From NCBI GenBank assembly GCA_963798455.1, contig CAWCTD010000003.1, positions 2,852,001 through 2,916,000 on the forward strand: a DNA stretch of 64,000 nt. The letters are read 5' to 3'. The translations under genes and the position numbers were made by a program. The stretch is from CAWCTD01 sp963798455. GTDB lineage: Bacteria; Acidobacteriota; Terriglobia; Bryobacterales; Bryobacteraceae. Shown here piece after piece: positions 8,701-16,446 of the stretch; position 1 is the stretch's first letter, and the number at the start of each line of letters is the position of its first letter. The notes below the pieces were generated by a model. The model was not told the DNA's origin. It made no database searches and saw only the letters and a program-made list of their open reading frames with translations.

Positions 8701-9365
8701 GGGTTCTGGCTGCTGCCGCGCAGCACCGGGTGCTCCGGCGCAAGCGCGCGGGCACGGTGCGCCTGGATCAGCTTCTCGTCCATCATCGCGCGCAGGTCGT
8801 CCACGGTGAGCTGTTCCACCTTGGCGACCTCGTGCGAAGTCCGGAAACCGTCGAAGAAGTGCAAGAACGGGATCCGCGACTCCAGCGACGCAGCCTGCGC
8901 GATCAAAGCCATGTCCATGGCTTCCTGTACTCCGCCCGAAGCGAGCATGCCCCAGCCGGTGCTTCTGGTGGCCATCACGTCGCTGTGGTCGCCGAAGATC
9001 GACAGGGCGTGCGTAGCCACCGTGCGAGCGGTGGCGTGGATCGTCGCCGGAGTCAACTCACCGGCAATCTTGAACATGCTGGGAATCATCAGCAGCAGGC
9101 CCTGTGACGCGGTGAAGGTCGTGCCCAGGGCGCCTCCCTGCAACGCGCCGTGCAGCGCGGCCGAGGCTCCCCCCTCGCTCTGCATCTCCACAACCGTGGG
9201 CACCGTGCCCCAGATATTGGGTTTGCCCTTCGCGGACCACTCGTCGGCCCACTCTCCCATATTGGAGGAGGGGGTAATAGGATATATGGCGATTACTTCG
9301 TTAATCTGGTGCGCCACGTATGCCGTGGCTTCGTTACCATCAATGGTGACTTTAGGTCTATTCAT
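5769..9365 (-). CDS. nifJ: Pyruvate:ferredoxin (flavodoxin) oxidoreductase
   Basis: A 1198-residue single-chain enzyme that oxidises pyruvate and CoA to acetyl-CoA and CO2, reducing ferredoxin. All domains are in normal order. The N-terminal pyrimidine-binding domain has YPITPSSNMGEWADEW at ~28. A CoA/transketolase-C-like domain follows. The two-[4Fe-4S] ferredoxin domain has CIQCGKCILVCP near 698 and CTGCGLCVEVCP near 757. The C-terminal TPP domain has CAGCGETPY, then GDGWAYDIGYGG near 975 and NTGGQMSKATP, with a further conserved Cys in LICYSHC. Length is normal for NifJ/POR. It is first in a two-gene unit with the overlapping DHOD-like gene. The enzyme is oxygen-sensitive, pointing to anaerobic or fermentative metabolism. 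The upstream region 9366-9616 holds no gene I can support. Confidence 0.97.
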   Translation of the reverse strand: MNRPKVTIDGNEATAYVAHQINEVIAIYPITPSSNMGEWADEWSAKGKPNIWGTVPTVVEMQSEGGASAALHGALQGGALGTTFTASQGLLLMIPSMFKIAGELTPATIHATARTVATHALSIFGDHSDVMATRSTGWGMLASGGVQEAMDMALIAQAASLESRIPFLHFFDGFRTSHEVAKVEQLTVDDLRAMMDEKLIQAHRARALAPEHPVLRGSSQNPDVFFQARETGNPFYMACPAIVQGVMDKFAKIVGRQYQLFDYVGAPDAERVVVLMGSGAEIAHETVEYLTARGEKVGVIKVRLYRPFSVEHFVAALPATVKTVAVLDRTKEPGAPGEPLYLDVMTAIGESMAAGAAPFKTAPRVLTGRYGLSSKDFTPAMVKAVLDEAAKPSPKNHFTVGIHDDVTHTSLDYDPEFSTEDPRTVRAMFYGLGSDGTVGANKNSIKIIGEDTDNYAQGYFVYDSKKAGAVTISHLRFGPKQIRSSYLIGQASFVACHQFSFLERLDMLKAARPGATFLLNSLYGPDEVWDQLPRKVQKQIIDKKLKFYVIDAYEVAKKTGMGVRINTIMQTCFFAISGVLPREEAIAAIKHAIEKTYGKRGESVVKKNFAAVDAALDHLYEVTVPSAVTSAFDVRRAVPEAAPEFVQRTLAPIVAGEGDSVPVSLMPKDGTFPTATAQWEKRNIALEIPVWDEQLCIQCGKCILVCPHAVIRAKVYEAELLTGAPPAFKAVPARWKEFKDKKYTLQTAPEDCTGCGLCVEVCPVKSKTEAKRKAINMAPQPPIREQERANWEFFLKIPDNDRRALNFSQVKDNQLLRPLFEFSGACAGCGETPYIELMTRLFGDRAVIGNATGCSSIYGGNLPMTPYCVDANGRGPAWNNSLFEDCAEFSMGIRLAIDAQNTFAKDILRRLSPQIGDELISGLLHADQSTETGLAAQRERVGQLKNKLGGLDTREARDLLAVADTLVRKSVWGFGGDGWAYDIGYGGLDHVLASGANVNLLVLDTEVYSNTGGQMSKATPIGAVAKFAFGGKAKPKKDLGMMAMSYGNVYVARVAFGSSDMQTVKAFLEAEAYNGPSILICYSHCIAHGYDLVHGLEQQKAAVQSGYWPLYRYNPDLVKQGKNPLILDSRAPALPLEKYIYNETRYTMLVQSNPEAAKRLLAMAQEEVAKRWKLYEHLASMPGNGKLQEAVAQEVKNA

Positions 9366-9616
9366 CGTTGAATCAATCCACTTGGAATACAGCTAATCAC
9401 GGCATTTTTAAGTCCAGGCAGGACAGCCCCCGGGGCCATCCAACCCGAAACAGATCGGAAATGGTATCATTCATTTCATCCGACTGAAAACAAAGTATTT
9501 ATCCCACAAGGCCGTAGTGTGTCGGCAGGCCTCTTCGAGGCGCGTGTAGACCGGCTGCGCCTCTTGCCCCAACCTCAACGACAGAGGTCCCGTGCCCGGT
9601 GGGTGAAACCGCACTC

Positions 9617-10306
9617 TCATTCTCGAACTACGGGGTTCTCGATGAAACCGACACCCTCGAGTTCCACCCGGACCACACTCCCCACCTCCAAAGGCCCTAC
9701 TCCGGGTGGGGTTCCAGTAGCCAGCAGATCACCCGGTTCGAGGGTCATAACCCGGGTGACGAATTCGATGATGAGTGCGACCGAAAAGATCATATCATGA
9801 ACCGAGGCATCCTGTTTCTTCACCCCGTCCACGAAGGTCCGCACGCGGAGCTTGTCGAAATCCACCTGCTCCCTGGGCACGATCCATGGGCCCACGGGGC
9901 AGAAGGTGTCGAAGCCCTTGGCCCGGGACCACTGGCCATCTTTCTTCTGCAAATCCCTGGCGGTCACATCGTTGACGCAGGTGTAGCCGTAGATGTACTC
10001 GGCGGCCTGGTCGGCCTTCACGCGCCGGGCGCGCTTGCCGATCACGACCCCCAGTTCTCCCTCGTAGCTCACGAATTCCGAGATGGCCGGATACACGATT
10101 GGCTGCCCGGTATCAATCAACGACGACGGAGGTTTGAGGAAGATGAGCGGCTCAGCCGGTACCGGATTCCCCAATTCCTTGGCATGTTCGACGTAGTTCC
10201 GGCCCACGCAGACAATCTTGGAGGGCCTGCAAGTAGGGAACAATCGCGGTTCGACGTTTTCAAAGCAGAAACGGAGTCGATCTGGCATAGCTCTGGGCAA
10301 AGCCAT
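9617..10306 (-). CDS. Fumarylacetoacetate hydrolase (FAH) family protein
   Basis: A 229-residue FAH-superfamily enzyme. Conserved elements: CVGRNYVEHAKELGN near residue 33, LKPPSSLI, the acidic metal-site region VSYEGELGVVIGKRA (~80), GYTCVNDVTARDLQ (~107) and the C-terminal block LATGTPPGVGPLEVGSVV. Members hydrolyse C-C bonds or decarboxylate/isomerise 2-keto acids such as fumarylpyruvate, acylpyruvates or 2-hydroxyhepta-2,4-dienedioate; substrate cannot be read from sequence. MALPRAMP and MPDRLRF (18 bases later) are both possible starts. It is divergent from the padR operon at 10380, and the short shared region holds that operon's promoter. No aromatic-degradation cluster is visible nearby. 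Confidence 0.88.
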   Translation of the reverse strand: MALPRAMPDRLRFCFENVEPRLFPTCRPSKIVCVGRNYVEHAKELGNPVPAEPLIFLKPPSSLIDTGQPIVYPAISEFVSYEGELGVVIGKRARRVKADQAAEYIYGYTCVNDVTARDLQKKDGQWSRAKGFDTFCPVGPWIVPREQVDFDKLRVRTFVDGVKKQDASVHDMIFSVALIIEFVTRVMTLEPGDLLATGTPPGVGPLEVGSVVRVELEGVGFIENPVVRE

Positions 10307-10329
10307 TGTAGCTCCCGCCGCCGACGCTA

Positions 10330-10370
10330 TTGACTTTCGGTCCTGTTCATTATATATATTGATCGATATA
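10330..10370 (+). promoter_or_regulatory. Sigma-70-type promoter with overlapping palindromic PadR operator
   Basis: A -35-like TTGACT (10330-10335), a 17-bp spacer and a -10-like TATATA (10353-10358) lie just before the padR start at 10380. A palindrome TATATTGATCGATATA (10355-10370, one mismatched pair) overlaps the -10 and the expected transcription start, where an autorepressor would bind. That PadR binds it is inference. Confidence 0.6.
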
Positions 10371-10379
10371 GATAAAGCT

Positions 10380-10748
10380 ATGACGAGACCACCCGCGCCG
10401 GAAGACTTTATCCCGCTTAAACCACACTGGTTTCACGTCCTGCTCTCTCTGGCCGACCAGGAGCAGCACGGCTACGGGATCATGCAGGAGGTCCTGGAAC
10501 GCACCGGCGGCAAGGTGCGGCTCTGGCCCGCGACGCTCTACGGCACGCTCAAGAGGCTGGGCGAAGCGGACCTGATCGAGGAGTCCGACGAACGGCCCGC
10601 GCCAGACCTGGATGACGCCCGCCGCCGCTATTACCGCCTCACCCGCCTCGGCCGGCGAGTGCTGGCGGCCGAGAGCGCACGGCTGGAGGCTCTGGTCCGC
10701 GTCATCCATGCCAAGCGCGGCCTGGCGGACAAGAAGGCAGAATCATGA
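10380..10748 (+). CDS. PadR-family transcriptional regulator
   Basis: A 122-residue PadR-type winged-helix regulator. Start chosen at MTRPPAPEDFIPLK because upstream codons run through the promoter. Family pattern: LLSLADQEQHGYGIMQEVLERTGG, then LWPATLYGTLKRLGEADLIEE and the wing RRRYYRLTRLGRRVLAAE, followed by a short C-terminal helix for dimerisation. Its stop overlaps the next start by 4 bp (ATGA), so it is translated together with the ADOP permease. PadR-ADOP pairs are very common in Acidobacteria, where the regulator probably represses its own operon. The palindrome at 10355-10370 fits that. The inducing ligand is unknown. Confidence 0.92.
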   Translation: MTRPPAPEDFIPLKPHWFHVLLSLADQEQHGYGIMQEVLERTGGKVRLWPATLYGTLKRLGEADLIEESDERPAPDLDDARRRYYRLTRLGRRVLAAESARLEALVRVIHAKRGLADKKAES

Positions 10749-13468
10749 CGCGACCGGTGGCGGTCAGCCTGCGGCTGTACCGAGCGCTGGCGCGGGCGTT
10801 TCCAGACGAGTTCAAGTGCGCGTACGGCGACGAGTTGCTCCAGGTGACCGAGGACGCCGCCGAAGGCGTCTGGCGGCGTCACGGAATGTTCGGATTGGCG
10901 CGGTTGCTGGCAGATATCGCCCTCCGCGTGGCGATCGAGCACGCGGCCGAGTTGCGGCGCGACGTCCACTACGGTCTGCGCATGCTCGCCGCCTCACCGG
11001 GCTTCACCATCGTCGCGGTCGTCTCGCTCGCCCTCGGCATCGGCGTCGCAACATCGGCCTTCAGCGAATTGAACGGCTACGTTCTGCGCGACGTACCTGC
11101 GGTCCGGAAGCCTGGCGAGTTGGTCGTGGTCCAAGGGCCGGTATCGTATCCCAACTACAAGCGTTACAGCGAGCGAAGCGACCTGTTCTCGGGCACGTTA
11201 GCCTACGCCGCCCCGGTACCCTTCGGAGTCTCACTCGGCGGCCACACGGAGCGCACCTGGGGGCACCTCGTGACGGCGTCCTACTTCCCCACGCTGGGAG
11301 TGATTCCAGCCTTGGGCAGAGTGTTCCGCGCCGAGGACGAACAGCCCGGCCGCGCGCCCATCGTCGTGGTCAGCTACCGTTTCTGGCGGAACCATCTGGG
11401 GGCCGATCCGTTGGCGGTGGGCCAGGCCCTCCAGGTCAACGGGCGGCCATGCACCATCATCGGTGTCGGGCCGAAGGAGTTCCAGGGCGCGTCACCCATG
11501 GTCTACGGCGCGGACCTGTGGCTTCCTGTGTCGGTGGGCGGCCGCCTGGCACCGGAGTTGGCAGGCGATGTGCTGGAGCGGCATGATCTGGCGACTTTTC
11601 ACGTCGTAGCGCGGCTGCGGCCGGGCGTCGGCGCCCCTCGCGCCGAGGCCGCTCTGGATGCTATCGCACGGCAACTGGAACAGGAATACGGTGATCCGGA
11701 AAGAAACCGGAAGGGCCGGCGCGTCACGCTCTTGCCCGGCGGCAAGGTGCTGCCCATCCCCAAGCGGGACCTGCCACTGTACACGACGTTTTTCACAGTG
11801 CTCGGCGGCATGATCCTGTTGATCGCCAGTTTCAACGTCGCCAACATGCTGCTGGCGAGGGCGGCGGACCGGCGCAGGGAGATCGCCGTTCGCCTGGCGC
11901 TGGGCGCGAGCCGGGGGAGGCTCATCCGCCAGTTGTTGACGGAAAGCATGCTCGTCGCCACGGGCGCCGGCGTGCTGGGGTTCCTCATGGCCGCCTGGGT
12001 GATGCGTTTGGCTTCCCAGATGCCGATGCTCTACCCTATGCCGCTCAGTATCAACGTGGAGCCCGACCTCCGGGTCCTGCTGTTCACTCTCGGCCTGACC
12101 GTCTTCACGGGTTTGGCGCTTGGCCTGGCGCCTGCGCTGCGGGCTACCCGTACTGATCTCACGCCGGCGCTGAAAGACAGCGGCAACGTGCGGCTCGGCC
12201 GGCGCCGGCGTCTGAGCCCGCGCAACCTGCTCGTGGTCTCCCAGGTGGCGGGATCGCTGGCGCTGCTTCTGATCACTGGATTCCTGGTGATCGGCCACCG
12301 GAGAATCGTGGGGACAGAAGTTGGCTTCAATCCCCAGAGGCTCTATCTCATCTCCCTGGATCCTGTTCGCGACGGCTATTCCAGCGAGCAGGCAGCCGCT
12401 TTCTTCCGAAAGCTGCTGGAGCGGGTGCAGCGGCTACCTGCCGTGACCTCCGCGAGTGTCGCGGATTCAGTGCCCATGTCGATGAGCGGCAAGCCGGGCA
12501 CGGCGTACTCGGTCGGCGGCCCAGGCGGCTCGAAAGTGATCCGTTATGCCCGACGGTCCTCTGTGGGCGAGGATTTCTTCGACACCCTCGGCATTGATGT
12601 CGTGCGCGGCCGGAGCTTCCGGAGGGAAGACGAGACAGATCGTTCGAGGGCAGCCATCGTCAGCGAGAATCTGGCGCAGGAGTGCTGGAAGGGTAAGGAT
12701 CCCTTGGGCCAGCGCCTCGAGATCGGCAACGACGAGATGCCGCAATTCGGGGCTCTTACTTCGTCCGGAGGCGGGCGTGCCCCGATCTCGGAAAGGGCCG
12801 AGGTGTTCGAAGTGGTTGGAGTGGCCAAGAACGTGAGGGATGGCGTCACGGTCGCCCCGCCCGGCGTTATTTACCTACCTCTGCGCCCGGCGGACTACGC
12901 GCGGCCTGCGTTGCACGGCTTGACTCTGATGGTGCGCGCCGCGCCGGGCGTCGATGCCATCGGTGCGGTGCGGCGCGAAATATCGGCCATCGACGAAAAG
13001 CTCACACCGTTCGACGCCCGCGGCATGCCCGAACAGATCGACCAGTTGATGTCCCCGGTGCGGGCGGTCCTGTGGACCTACAGCTTCATCGGCCTGTTCG
13101 GCTTGATCCTGGCTTCGGTCGGGCTCGCGGGTGTGACGGCGTATTCGGTGGCGCGGCGCCGCCGGGAAATCGGGACTCGCGTCGCCCTGGGCGCCCGGAG
13201 CGCCGATGTGCTCGCGCTGGTGATGCAAGAAGGGGCGGTCCTGGTCGCGCTTGGCACGGCGATTGGTCTGGCCCTGGCCTGGGCCGGAATGCGCGCACTG
13301 GCCGCGGCGCTGTCCGTGATCGCCAGGACCACCGGCAGGAACCCGTCCAACCCAGTACTGCTCATAGGCGCTCCGCTGCTGCTGGCAGCGCTGGCGCTGG
13401 TGGCGTGCTACCTGCCCGCCCGCAAGTCGCTGCGCGTGGACCCGGTGGTGGCGCTGCGCCAGGAATAA
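10745..13468 (+). CDS. ADOP-type ABC transporter permease (MacB/FtsX duplicated)
   Basis: A 907-residue inner-membrane protein of the acidobacterial duplicated orphan permease type. A ~75-residue cytoplasmic N-terminal extension precedes the first helix (GFTIVAVVSLALGIGVATSAF). A MacB-like periplasmic domain follows, then the first FtsX helix group (TVLGGMILLIASFNVANMLLARAADRRREIAVRLALGAS, ~350-390). The pattern repeats with a second periplasmic domain and the C-terminal FtsX group ending ACYLPARKSLRVDPVVALRQE. No ATPase gene is adjacent, as is usual for these orphans. The role is probably mechanotransmission or efflux like MacB, but no substrate is known. It is coupled to padR by the 4-bp overlap and its stop abuts the convergent lipoprotein gene. 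Confidence 0.92.
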   Translation: MTRPVAVSLRLYRALARAFPDEFKCAYGDELLQVTEDAAEGVWRRHGMFGLARLLADIALRVAIEHAAELRRDVHYGLRMLAASPGFTIVAVVSLALGIGVATSAFSELNGYVLRDVPAVRKPGELVVVQGPVSYPNYKRYSERSDLFSGTLAYAAPVPFGVSLGGHTERTWGHLVTASYFPTLGVIPALGRVFRAEDEQPGRAPIVVVSYRFWRNHLGADPLAVGQALQVNGRPCTIIGVGPKEFQGASPMVYGADLWLPVSVGGRLAPELAGDVLERHDLATFHVVARLRPGVGAPRAEAALDAIARQLEQEYGDPERNRKGRRVTLLPGGKVLPIPKRDLPLYTTFFTVLGGMILLIASFNVANMLLARAADRRREIAVRLALGASRGRLIRQLLTESMLVATGAGVLGFLMAAWVMRLASQMPMLYPMPLSINVEPDLRVLLFTLGLTVFTGLALGLAPALRATRTDLTPALKDSGNVRLGRRRRLSPRNLLVVSQVAGSLALLLITGFLVIGHRRIVGTEVGFNPQRLYLISLDPVRDGYSSEQAAAFFRKLLERVQRLPAVTSASVADSVPMSMSGKPGTAYSVGGPGGSKVIRYARRSSVGEDFFDTLGIDVVRGRSFRREDETDRSRAAIVSENLAQECWKGKDPLGQRLEIGNDEMPQFGALTSSGGGRAPISERAEVFEVVGVAKNVRDGVTVAPPGVIYLPLRPADYARPALHGLTLMVRAAPGVDAIGAVRREISAIDEKLTPFDARGMPEQIDQLMSPVRAVLWTYSFIGLFGLILASVGLAGVTAYSVARRRREIGTRVALGARSADVLALVMQEGAVLVALGTAIGLALAWAGMRALAAALSVIARTTGRNPSNPVLLIGAPLLLAALALVACYLPARKSLRVDPVVALRQE

Positions 13469-14458
13469 TCAAGGCATCGATACTTCGACGGCGCTGGATC
13501 GCTGGCTCTCATTGCCCGACTGATCCACCGAGGATACGGCGTACCGATACGCCATCCCAGGCTTCACCTCCCGGTCGCTGTAGCTGGGAGTCTCGACAAC
13601 GTCTCCCAACCGCGTCCAGGCTCCGGCGCCAGAGGAGCGGTAGACGTAGTAGCCGCGAAGGTCGGCCTCCGCGTTCGGGTCCCAAGTCAGTTCGATGCTG
13701 GCGCTTCCCGCCAACCCGGTGAGGCCCTGTGGAACCGCCGGCGGGAAGCGATCCACGGGGGTGACCGTCACCGGCTGGCTGACTTCGCTCTCAGCCCACG
13801 TGGCGCCGGTCTTGACCACCGCCTGGAGCGTGTACGCGTAAGTTTCTCCGAAACGGGCGCCGGTATCCACCCACTCTCGCCCGCTCACGGTAGCCACTTC
13901 GGCGGGAGCCTGTTTGCCGGCGCCACGCCGTATCCGGAAGCTCACTCCCGCCGGGCCTTCCGGGCCCGCCCAGCTCAGCCGCACGCCCTGTGCCACGGCC
14001 TCGGCCTTCAACCCCAAAGGCGTCTCCAAGGGAGGAATCACGCTGAGCGCCGCGAACTCCGACCAGCCACTGTCCCTGCCCTTGTGGCTGAACAGGCGCA
14101 CACGGAAGAACAACTCCTGCCCCTTCCACGGCGCCGCATCCATCTGAAGATTAGCTGGCCCCGGCTTCAAGCCGGCCGTGTCCAGGCTCTGCGCGCGTGC
14201 CGCCCAGGCTTCCGCATCGAACGGGCTTTGTGCATACGGCCCCGCCCTCAAATCGACCTTGGCCAGCTTGAGCGGCAGATCCTCGGTGGTGAGCGCCGGG
14301 ATGGTGAAGTCGATCACGATCTTGTCCGCCCGCTCGACGACACGCAGGTCGGTCACCTTGCGCGGGATATCGAGCGTCGGCGGCCGCAGGTCACCAATGG
14401 TCCCGCATCCCGCCAGCGAAACACAGGCCAGCGGCAGTAGTATCCGGCGGATCGGCAT
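13469..14458 (-). CDS. Fibronectin type III-containing lipoprotein
   Basis: A 329-residue predicted lipoprotein. The N-terminus MPIRRILLPLACVSLAGCG has a signal peptide with lipobox LAGC (Cys18). Two fibronectin-III-like beta-sandwiches follow: ~155-235 (ETPLGLKAEAVAQGVRLSWAGPEG...) and ~240-329 (PPAVPQGLTGLAGSASIELTWDPN...YYVYRSS...YRYAVSSVDQSGNES). The region at 35-145 may be a third, weaker domain. Such proteins act in envelope or extracellular binding; no enzyme motif is visible. Its start lies 4 bp downstream of the hslU stop on the same strand, so it may be cotranscribed with hslVU, though no functional link is obvious. It converges with the ADOP gene with no gap. Confidence 0.8.
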   Translation of the reverse strand: MPIRRILLPLACVSLAGCGTIGDLRPPTLDIPRKVTDLRVVERADKIVIDFTIPALTTEDLPLKLAKVDLRAGPYAQSPFDAEAWAARAQSLDTAGLKPGPANLQMDAAPWKGQELFFRVRLFSHKGRDSGWSEFAALSVIPPLETPLGLKAEAVAQGVRLSWAGPEGPAGVSFRIRRGAGKQAPAEVATVSGREWVDTGARFGETYAYTLQAVVKTGATWAESEVSQPVTVTPVDRFPPAVPQGLTGLAGSASIELTWDPNAEADLRGYYVYRSSGAGAWTRLGDVVETPSYSDREVKPGMAYRYAVSSVDQSGNESQRSSAVEVSMP

Positions 14459-14462
14459 CAGA

Positions 14463-15821
14463 TCAGAGGATGTACCGGCTCAGGTCCTGGTCCTTGACGA
14501 TGTCGGCGAGCTGCTTGCGCACGAAGGCCGAGTCCACCTTGACATTCTTCTTGCGCAGGTCCGGCCCTTCGAAGGAGACCTCCTCGAGCAGTTTCTCCAT
14601 AATGGTGTGCAGCCGCCGGGCGCCGATGTTCTCCGTGTTTTCGTTGACCCGAGCGGCAAAGCCGGCGATCTCGGCCAGGGCGTCGGTGGTGAAGGTCAGC
14701 TTGATGCCCTCGGTCTCCAGCAGCGCCTGGTACTGCTTGACCAGCGCGTTTTTCGGCTCCTTCAGGATGCGGATGAAATCCTGTTCGGTCAGAGATTTCA
14801 GCTCCACGCGGATGGGGAAGCGGCCCTGAAGCTCCGGGATCATGTCGCTGGGCTTGGAGACGTGAAAGGCGCCGGCGGCGACAAAAAGAATGTGGTCCGT
14901 GCGAACGAAGCCGTGCCGCGTATTCACGGTGGTGCCTTCGACAATCGGCAGGATGTCCCGCTGCACGCCTTCACGGCTCACGTCCGGGCCATGGCCCGAT
15001 TCGCGTCCGGCGATCTTGTCGATTTCGTCCAGGAAGATAATGCCGCTGCGCTCCACGCGGTCCAGGGCGACGCGCGTCACCTGGTCCATGTCGATGAGCT
15101 TCTGTTCTTCTTCCTGGGTCAGGTTGTCGAGCGCTTCGCTCACCCGCATCTTGCGCTTGCGCGTGCGCCCGGCGAACAGGCCCGGCAGGACGTCCTTCAG
15201 GTTGACGTCCATCTCCTCGACGCCCATATTGGTGGCGATCTCGAAGGTGGGGCCTCGCTCTTTCACGTCAATCTCCACCAGGCGGTCGTCCAGCTTGCCG
15301 GTTCGCAGCTTCTCGCGCAGTTTCTCCCGGGTGCGCTCGATGCTGTCGGTGGACTCGGGCTGCGCGGGCATGAGCATCTCCAGGACGCGGTCCTCGGCGT
15401 TCTTCTCGGCGCGCTCGGCCACCTCGTCCAGCCGCTCCTCGCGCACCATGTCGATGGCGATGTCCACCAGGTCGCGAATCATCGACTCCACGTCACGGCC
15501 GACGTAGCCCACCTCGGTGAACTTGCTGGCCTCCACCTTGAGGAACGGCGAGTTGGCCAGCCTGGCCAGCCGGCGGGCGATCTCCGTCTTGCCGACCCCC
15601 GTCGGCCCCATCATGAGGATGTTCTTGGGTATGACTTCCTCGGCCATTTCGGCGTCCAGCCTCTGCCGCCGGATCCGGTTCCGCAAGGCCACCGCGACCG
15701 CGCGCTTGGCGTCCGCCTGGCCGATGACGTACTTGTCCAACTCGCGAACAATCTCCCTGGGGGTAAGCTCATCGAGCACCGGGGTTTCTTCGGTCGATTG
15801 GCTGGGAAGATAGATGACCAT
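14463..15821 (-). CDS. hslU: ATP-dependent protease ATPase subunit HslU (ClpY)
   Basis: A 452-residue AAA+ unfoldase that feeds proteins to the HslV peptidase. It begins with the family opening LTPREIVRELDKYVIGQADAKRAVAVALRNR. Walker A GPTGVGKT is at ~72-79, followed by EVGYVGRDVESMIRDL (pore loop GYVG). The intermediate I-domain (~110-230) is charged. Walker B GIIFLDEIDKIAGR is near 255, and sensor and arginine-finger regions follow (ELQGRFPIRVEL). The C-terminal tail ends SRYIL, the peptide that inserts into HslV. Length is normal. It lies 2 bp downstream of hslV, forming an hslVU operon. Confidence 0.97.
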   Translation of the reverse strand: MVIYLPSQSTEETPVLDELTPREIVRELDKYVIGQADAKRAVAVALRNRIRRQRLDAEMAEEVIPKNILMMGPTGVGKTEIARRLARLANSPFLKVEASKFTEVGYVGRDVESMIRDLVDIAIDMVREERLDEVAERAEKNAEDRVLEMLMPAQPESTDSIERTREKLREKLRTGKLDDRLVEIDVKERGPTFEIATNMGVEEMDVNLKDVLPGLFAGRTRKRKMRVSEALDNLTQEEEQKLIDMDQVTRVALDRVERSGIIFLDEIDKIAGRESGHGPDVSREGVQRDILPIVEGTTVNTRHGFVRTDHILFVAAGAFHVSKPSDMIPELQGRFPIRVELKSLTEQDFIRILKEPKNALVKQYQALLETEGIKLTFTTDALAEIAGFAARVNENTENIGARRLHTIMEKLLEEVSFEGPDLRKKNVKVDSAFVRKQLADIVKDQDLSRYIL

Positions 15822-15823
15822 AA

Positions 15824-16363
15824 CTAGCCGAGTTCCTCGTAGCTGATGGACTCGTTCGTGTAGATGCAGATCTTACCAGCGATGCCCATTGCCTTTTCTG
15901 CAATCTGACGGGCGCTCAGGTCCGTGTTATCCATCAGAGCCACGGCCGCGGCCTTGGCGAAGGGACCGCCCGATCCGATGGCCGCCACGCCTTCGTCGGG
16001 TTCGATCACGTCGCCGCTGCCGCTCACAATGTAGGTGCTCTCCGTGTCGGCCACGAGCAATAGCGCCTCCAGGTGGCGCAAGGCCCGGTCGGTGCGCCAG
16101 TCTTTGGCCAGCTCCACTACGCTGCGAGCCAGGTTGCCGCCGTGCTGCTCGAGCTTGATTTCGAAGCGCGCGAACAACGCAAAGGCGTCGGCGGTGGAAC
16201 CGGCAAAGCCCGCCAGGATCTTGCCGTTATAGAGGCGGCGCAGCTTGTGGGCGGAGGCTTTCAGCACCTCCTGCCCGAAGGTCACCTGGCCGTCGCCGGC
16301 CATGACGACTTTCCCGTCGCGGCGGACGCTAAGCACTGTAGTGGAACGGACTTGCGCTTTCAT
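15824..16363 (-). CDS. hslV: ATP-dependent protease peptidase subunit HslV (ClpQ)
   Basis: A 179-residue proteasome-beta-like peptidase. Start chosen at MKAQVRSTTVLSVRR; the frame is open upstream but does not resemble the family there. The core pattern is TTVLSVRRDGKVVMAGDGQVTFG, GFAGSTADAFALFARFE, LLLVADTES, AAIGSGGPFAKAAAVAL and the C-terminal AMGIAGKICIYTNE. The catalytic nucleophile is the N-terminal Thr exposed after processing. Here STT follows a six-residue leader MKAQVR instead of a single Met, so maturation needs removal of that leader. It is first in the hslVU operon and diverges from the TerC-like gene across an 83-bp gap. Confidence 0.95.
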   Translation of the reverse strand: MKAQVRSTTVLSVRRDGKVVMAGDGQVTFGQEVLKASAHKLRRLYNGKILAGFAGSTADAFALFARFEIKLEQHGGNLARSVVELAKDWRTDRALRHLEALLLVADTESTYIVSGSGDVIEPDEGVAAIGSGGPFAKAAAVALMDNTDLSARQIAEKAMGIAGKICIYTNESISYEELG

Positions 16364-16446
16364 TGTATGAGCAATCCTAATTCTACCGCAGGGGTGGAGC
16401 TCCGTCACACCCGGAAAGACGGGACGGGCGCGGTGTAAACTGAGAT

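Noticed and set aside
6084..9107. A 1007-codon open frame antisense to nifJ
   Set aside because: It is a by-product of GC-rich codon use in nifJ: rich in Arg, His, Val and Gly, with no recognisable domain, while the sense strand encodes a complete NifJ.
14178..15827. A 549-codon open frame antisense to hslU
   Set aside because: Composition is that of an antisense shadow, and the opposite strand encodes full-length HslU with all motifs.
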